A DNA stretch of 64,000 nt from Tetranychus cinnabarinus. Taxonomy: Eukaryota; Arthropoda; Arachnida; Trombidiformes; Tetranychidae. The translations under genes and the position numbers were made by a program. Under the pieces are notes generated by a model. That model saw nothing but the letters and a program-made list of their open reading frames with translations, was not told the DNA's origin and made no database searches. The stretch covers positions 9,486,001 through 9,550,000 of the forward strand of contig WHVY01000001.1 of assembly GCA_022266195.1 (NCBI GenBank), read 5' to 3'. How positions within the stretch are numbered: the first letter of the stretch is position 1; each line of letters begins with the position of its first letter. Below, piece after piece: positions 60,741 to 64,000 of this stretch.

Positions 60741-61560
60741 TAAGTTCGTAGTGGTGAGCATGAGATAGTTGTGCGCAATCAACAGCAGAATGATGGCACT
60801 TAAAAAAGTCGAAATGGTTTTTGTGCGCAAATTTGAAATTCACCCTAATTCAGGAAATTATCATAACACCCTGTAGGAAGCCGAAGAAAAGAGTAATTGC
60901 GGTAAGAAGAAAAACAAAAAGAACGAAGACAAAGAACTAGTAACGACTAAGAGCCAGGTAGTTTAAAAAACTCATAAACATGTAAAGTTCTAGTAACGTT
61001 AATTGAAACCAATAATCAACAATTACATAATCGTAACTGTAAACTAGAAACTTTTCACTTGAAAACAAATGAAATTTGTTTTTAAAACGGCTTCCAGCTT
61101 TCACCAATAGATGACAGTACCTTTTTTTCTGCTGCCATCTATTGACAAACTTACTCTGCTTTGCCTCCAATGCCTCCATTTTGGGTTTTGGAAATACAGA
61201 AGAAGGAAAAGAAAGAGAAAATATCTTCCCTTTTTCCTCTCTCTCTCTCTCTCCTGTTTTCCTATCTTCTTATTCATTTTTCTGAGACTAATTCTTGAAT
61301 TCTGGTTTACCTTCTTCTTGTTTTTATTTGCCCGTGTAAAGTTGAAATCGTAATGGTAAAATTATCGCCAAATTATGTTCTCCTATTTGAAGTTGCTGCG
61401 ATGATTGTTTTTAACAACAAGATGAAACTATTAACAACAACAGCTATGAGTGTGACCATCTAATTTTGTTATCTATTATTCAAATTGAATCACCAAATCT
61501 TCCAAAATTTTGTGTGGACTCTGATTCAGGAATAACACAGCCAACACCAAGAGCCACACT
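60741..61560. other. Central part of the head-to-head spacer
   Basis: No coding sequence. It holds the paired AATAGATGGC-type motifs (61,104-61,144) and a (CT)n tract at about 61,235-61,255. Confidence 0.5.
61104..61144. promoter_or_regulatory. Inverted pair of AATAGATGGC-type motifs
   Basis: CCAATAGATGACAG on the plus strand (61,104-61,117) faces CAATAGATGGCAG on the minus strand (61,132-61,144). The pair forms an imperfect palindrome in the spacer shared by the zinc-finger and PP4R3 genes. It is similar to the sites upstream of Rpb4 and of the BOD1-like gene. Confidence 0.35.
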
Positions 61561-62174
61561 GCTCTTCTACTTCTCTTTATTTACTTCTCTCTCTGCCTTT
61601 TCATATCTCTTTCTTTTATTCTTTCTTTTCCGTCTGCTCTTTCTTTTTTCTTCTGTCTATTTTTCCCTTTCTCCCGCTGTCTTTTCTCTGTCTATTTTTC
61701 CCTCTTTTTCTGATTTTCAAGATCTTCTTTTTTCTAATTTTCTCATTTTACTATCAGATTTAAATTTACTTATTGACTGGACAACCTTAAGAAAACCTAA
61801 AAATTGAATAATTTGCGATTGTGTTATTATTTGCTTCCTCGTATTCCTTTGCAAACTCCTATCTTTATTCATCTCTTATATCACACAACTCAAGATTGAT
61901 ATTGTGGAAGATCAACAACATACTCCTGTTTCTACTTCTATCTCTGTCTTTATCTATTTATTGTTTGTGGTTATGTATTTGTTTTTTTTGTGTCCAATTC
62001 AATCCATGGTTTCACAGAAAAGATCTAACGATCTAATTTAACCATCATCTTCACAATTACTTTGAAATCAAGCTCAGTGTCATTTGAGCTTGCAAAGACA
62101 ATCACAGTTGCAGCCTTGTTTTCATTTTTTTTGTTGACAAGCCTTCCACACTATAAAGCTCCTTGGGCCTCAAG
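61560..62174 (+). promoter_or_regulatory. PP4R3 upstream and leader region
   Basis: A CT-rich stretch followed by the leader that ends TTGGGCCTCAAG just before the ATG at 62,175. From about 61,690 on it is the source of the two inverted copies at 59,920-60,115 and 60,215-60,740. The better match of the coding part to known PP4R3 proteins marks this as the parent. No TATA box stands out near a likely start site; CACTATAAAG lies too close to the ATG. Confidence 0.55.
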
Positions 62175-64000
62175 ATGACAGATACCCGTCGCCGGGTTAA
62201 ACTCTACACTTTGAATGCTGATCGTCAGTGGGATGATAAAGGAACTGGTCATGTTTCATCTTTATATGTTGACCGTTTGAAAGGAATGTCCCTTTTAGTA
62301 AGAGCCGAGTCGGATGGATCTCTTCTCCTCGAATCTAAAATTCAACCTGATACCGCTTATCAAAAGCAACAGGTACAGTACATCGTAATTCCCTCTTGAT
62401 GGGTTTTGTTTTCCTATCCTATATTGTGACATTTGACTAATTTAACATTTATTACTTTTATTTACCTCACTAGGACACTTTAATTGTTTGGTCGGAAGGT
62501 GACAATTATGACTTGGCCCTTAGTTTTCAAGAGAAGGTTGGATGTGATGAGATATGGGCTAAAATATGTTCGATCCAGGGTAAAGATCCATCCGTGGATC
62601 AAACTCAGGAAACTATGGAAGAGGAAGATGAAAGATTCGAAGAAGCATCTGATGCCATAGAATTGCCTCCTTGTGAAGTCGACAAGCTTGAAGAATTAAA
62701 CGAACTCATTGCCAGTTGCCTTGTCCATCCAATGAAAAGAGAAAGACTAGCCTTGGCCCTTGAGACCGAAGATTATATTAAAAAGCTTCTTAAACTTTTT
62801 CATCAGTGCGAGGATTCTCAAAATGTGAAAGCTCTTCATAAATTACATGAAATTTTTAAGAACGTATTCTTGCTCAACAAGAATCCACTTTTTGAAGTTA
62901 TGTTAGGAGAAGAGACACTTTTCGATGTGATCGGTGTTTTTGAATATGATCCCAACCAACCCCAACCTAAACGTCATAGGGATTACCTTAAATCAGTTTC
63001 CCGGTTCAAAGAGGTAATACCGTTTGGAAATGCTGAACTAATCAACAAGATTCATCAAACATATAGAGTGCAATATATCCAAGACGTTGTCCTACCGACG
63101 CCAACAGTTTTCGAAGAAAATATGCTATCCACCCTTAGTTCTTTTATATTCTTCAATAAGGTTGAAATCGTTTCATTAATACAAGAGGATGATAAGTTTT
63201 TACGTGAACTGTTCGCTCAAATAACTGACGAATCTACGGATGTAGATAAAAGAAAAGACCTCGTACTTTTCCTTAAAGAATTTTGTACATTTTCTCAAAC
63301 ATTACAACCCCAAGCAAGGGAGAACTTCTTCAAAGCCCTTTCAACCTTAGGTGTATTACAAACATTAGAAGTTACATTATCTATGGATAACATTGCGATT
63401 CGATCAGCGTCAGTTGATATATTGACCTATGTTATTGAATTTAGTCCATCTATGGTGCGAGAATATGCTCTTAAACAAGCAGCATCAAACTGTGATGAGG
63501 TACGTTTAGCTAAGGATCAACCACCAACCAGAACGTGTAAAATATTTTGTTTAATTGTGCAATATTGTTAATGCTATTGTTTTTCACATCTTTAGGATCA
63601 ATACATCATCAATATAATGATCGATCAAATGATCTGTGACCCTGACCCTACTCTGGGTATGGCAGTTCAACTATCATGTATATTGCGTTTACTTTTGGAT
63701 CCCGAGAACATGATCACGGCATCAGCTGTCAATGTAAATATTATTTATTTCATTTTCCACTGACATTTTTCATTGACTTTCGTTACTAATTCTATTTTCA
63801 TTCCTAATTGAACAGAAATCAGAGAAGAACGATTTTCTTATCTATTTTTACAAGCACTGTATGCATGTTTTGGTTGCTCCTGTGCTAGCAAATACAGCGG
63901 AAGATAGACCGAGCAGAGAGGATAGTAGAATGGCTCAGCTTCTTAGTTTAATTCTTGAATTAATGTCCTTCTGTGTCGAGCATCATCTGTATCATATTAG
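62175..64000 (+). CDS. PP4R3: Protein phosphatase 4 regulatory subunit 3 (SMEK/falafel), partial
   Basis: Exons 62,175-62,372, 62,474-63,499, 63,596-63,733 and 63,816 onward; the gene runs off the window. About 516 residues are visible out of about 800-1,000 usual. The N-terminal EVH1/PH-like domain (residues 1 to about 105) has RRRVKLYTLNADRQWDDKG, GMSLLVRAESDGSLLLES and DTLIVWSEGDNYDLALSFQE. The SMK-1 and armadillo-type region follows, with YRVQYIQDVVLPTPTVFEEN, LSSFIFFNKVEIV and LVLFLKEFCTFSQTLQPQ. It targets PP4 catalytic subunit to substrates in DNA repair, centrosome and cell-fate control, and lies in nucleus and cytoplasm. Exon 3 (DQYIINIMIDQMICD) and exon 4 (NDFLIYFYKHCMHVL) continue the family sequence. 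Keeping intron 2 would give a truncated product. Confidence 0.97.

Noticed and set aside
60491..60778. 95-codon minus-strand frame rich in Leu
   Set aside because: It lies within the decayed copy of the PP4R3 upstream region, whose CT-rich strand gives long Leu/Phe frames by composition.
1..64000. tRNA, rRNA or CRISPR features
   Set aside because: No cloverleaf with conserved tRNA A and B boxes, no rRNA stretch and no regularly spaced repeat-spacer array were seen by eye. A scan with tRNA and RNA family models would be needed to exclude them.

Overview
The window is animal nuclear DNA. It is strongly AT-rich and has spliceosomal introns with GTAAGT-type donors. The genes include a dissatisfaction-type nuclear receptor, an ML-domain (NPC2/mite group 2 allergen fold) secreted protein, neurocalcin, TFIIE-alpha and PP4R3. 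A compact arthropod genome fits, and a mite is my best guess (inference; no marker here fixes the species). Fourteen coding genes are supported, almost all rebuilt by joining exons whose splice phases agree. One runs off the right edge.

Layout. 1-10,500 is a duplicated, rearranged region: an intact small Not-like homeobox gene (7,890-8,282) and Rpb4 (9,530-9,961), each with a decayed partner (homeobox about 2,470-2,810; Rpb4 about 8,310-8,720), plus a 1.35 kb long inverted repeat and several displaced direct or inverted copies. 10,979-21,892 is a dense gene stretch: TFIIE-alpha (-), an acidic protein of unknown function (-), neurocalcin (+), a BOD1/Shg1 protein (-) and a BED-finger protein (+). 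24,731-33,000 is the nuclear receptor (+) with a 4.8 kb intron, converging on ETFDH (-, 33,395-35,502). 37,198-38,371 is the ML-domain gene (-), whose last intron carries a palindromic mariner-like MITE. 39,844-53,340 is a RhoGAP gene (-) with a 9 kb intron that holds, on the other strand, two paralogous genes for small secreted cationic peptides. 58,193-59,967 is a six-finger C2H2 gene (-), head to head with PP4R3 (+, from 62,175).

How the genes relate. Several are housekeeping genes: transcription (Rpb4, TFIIE-alpha), mitochondrial electron transfer (ETFDH), chromatin or kinetochore (BOD1-like) and phosphatase targeting (PP4R3). Three non-coding stretches next to such genes share an AATAGATGGC-type motif.

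Most notable. The zinc-finger gene begins with a leader and about 16 codons that match, in inverted orientation, the 5' end of neighbouring PP4R3. A second, decayed inverted copy of the same PP4R3 segment lies between them. This looks like a gene that gained its start region by local inverted duplication. The second strongest item is the peptide pair with conserved architecture nested in the RhoGAP intron.
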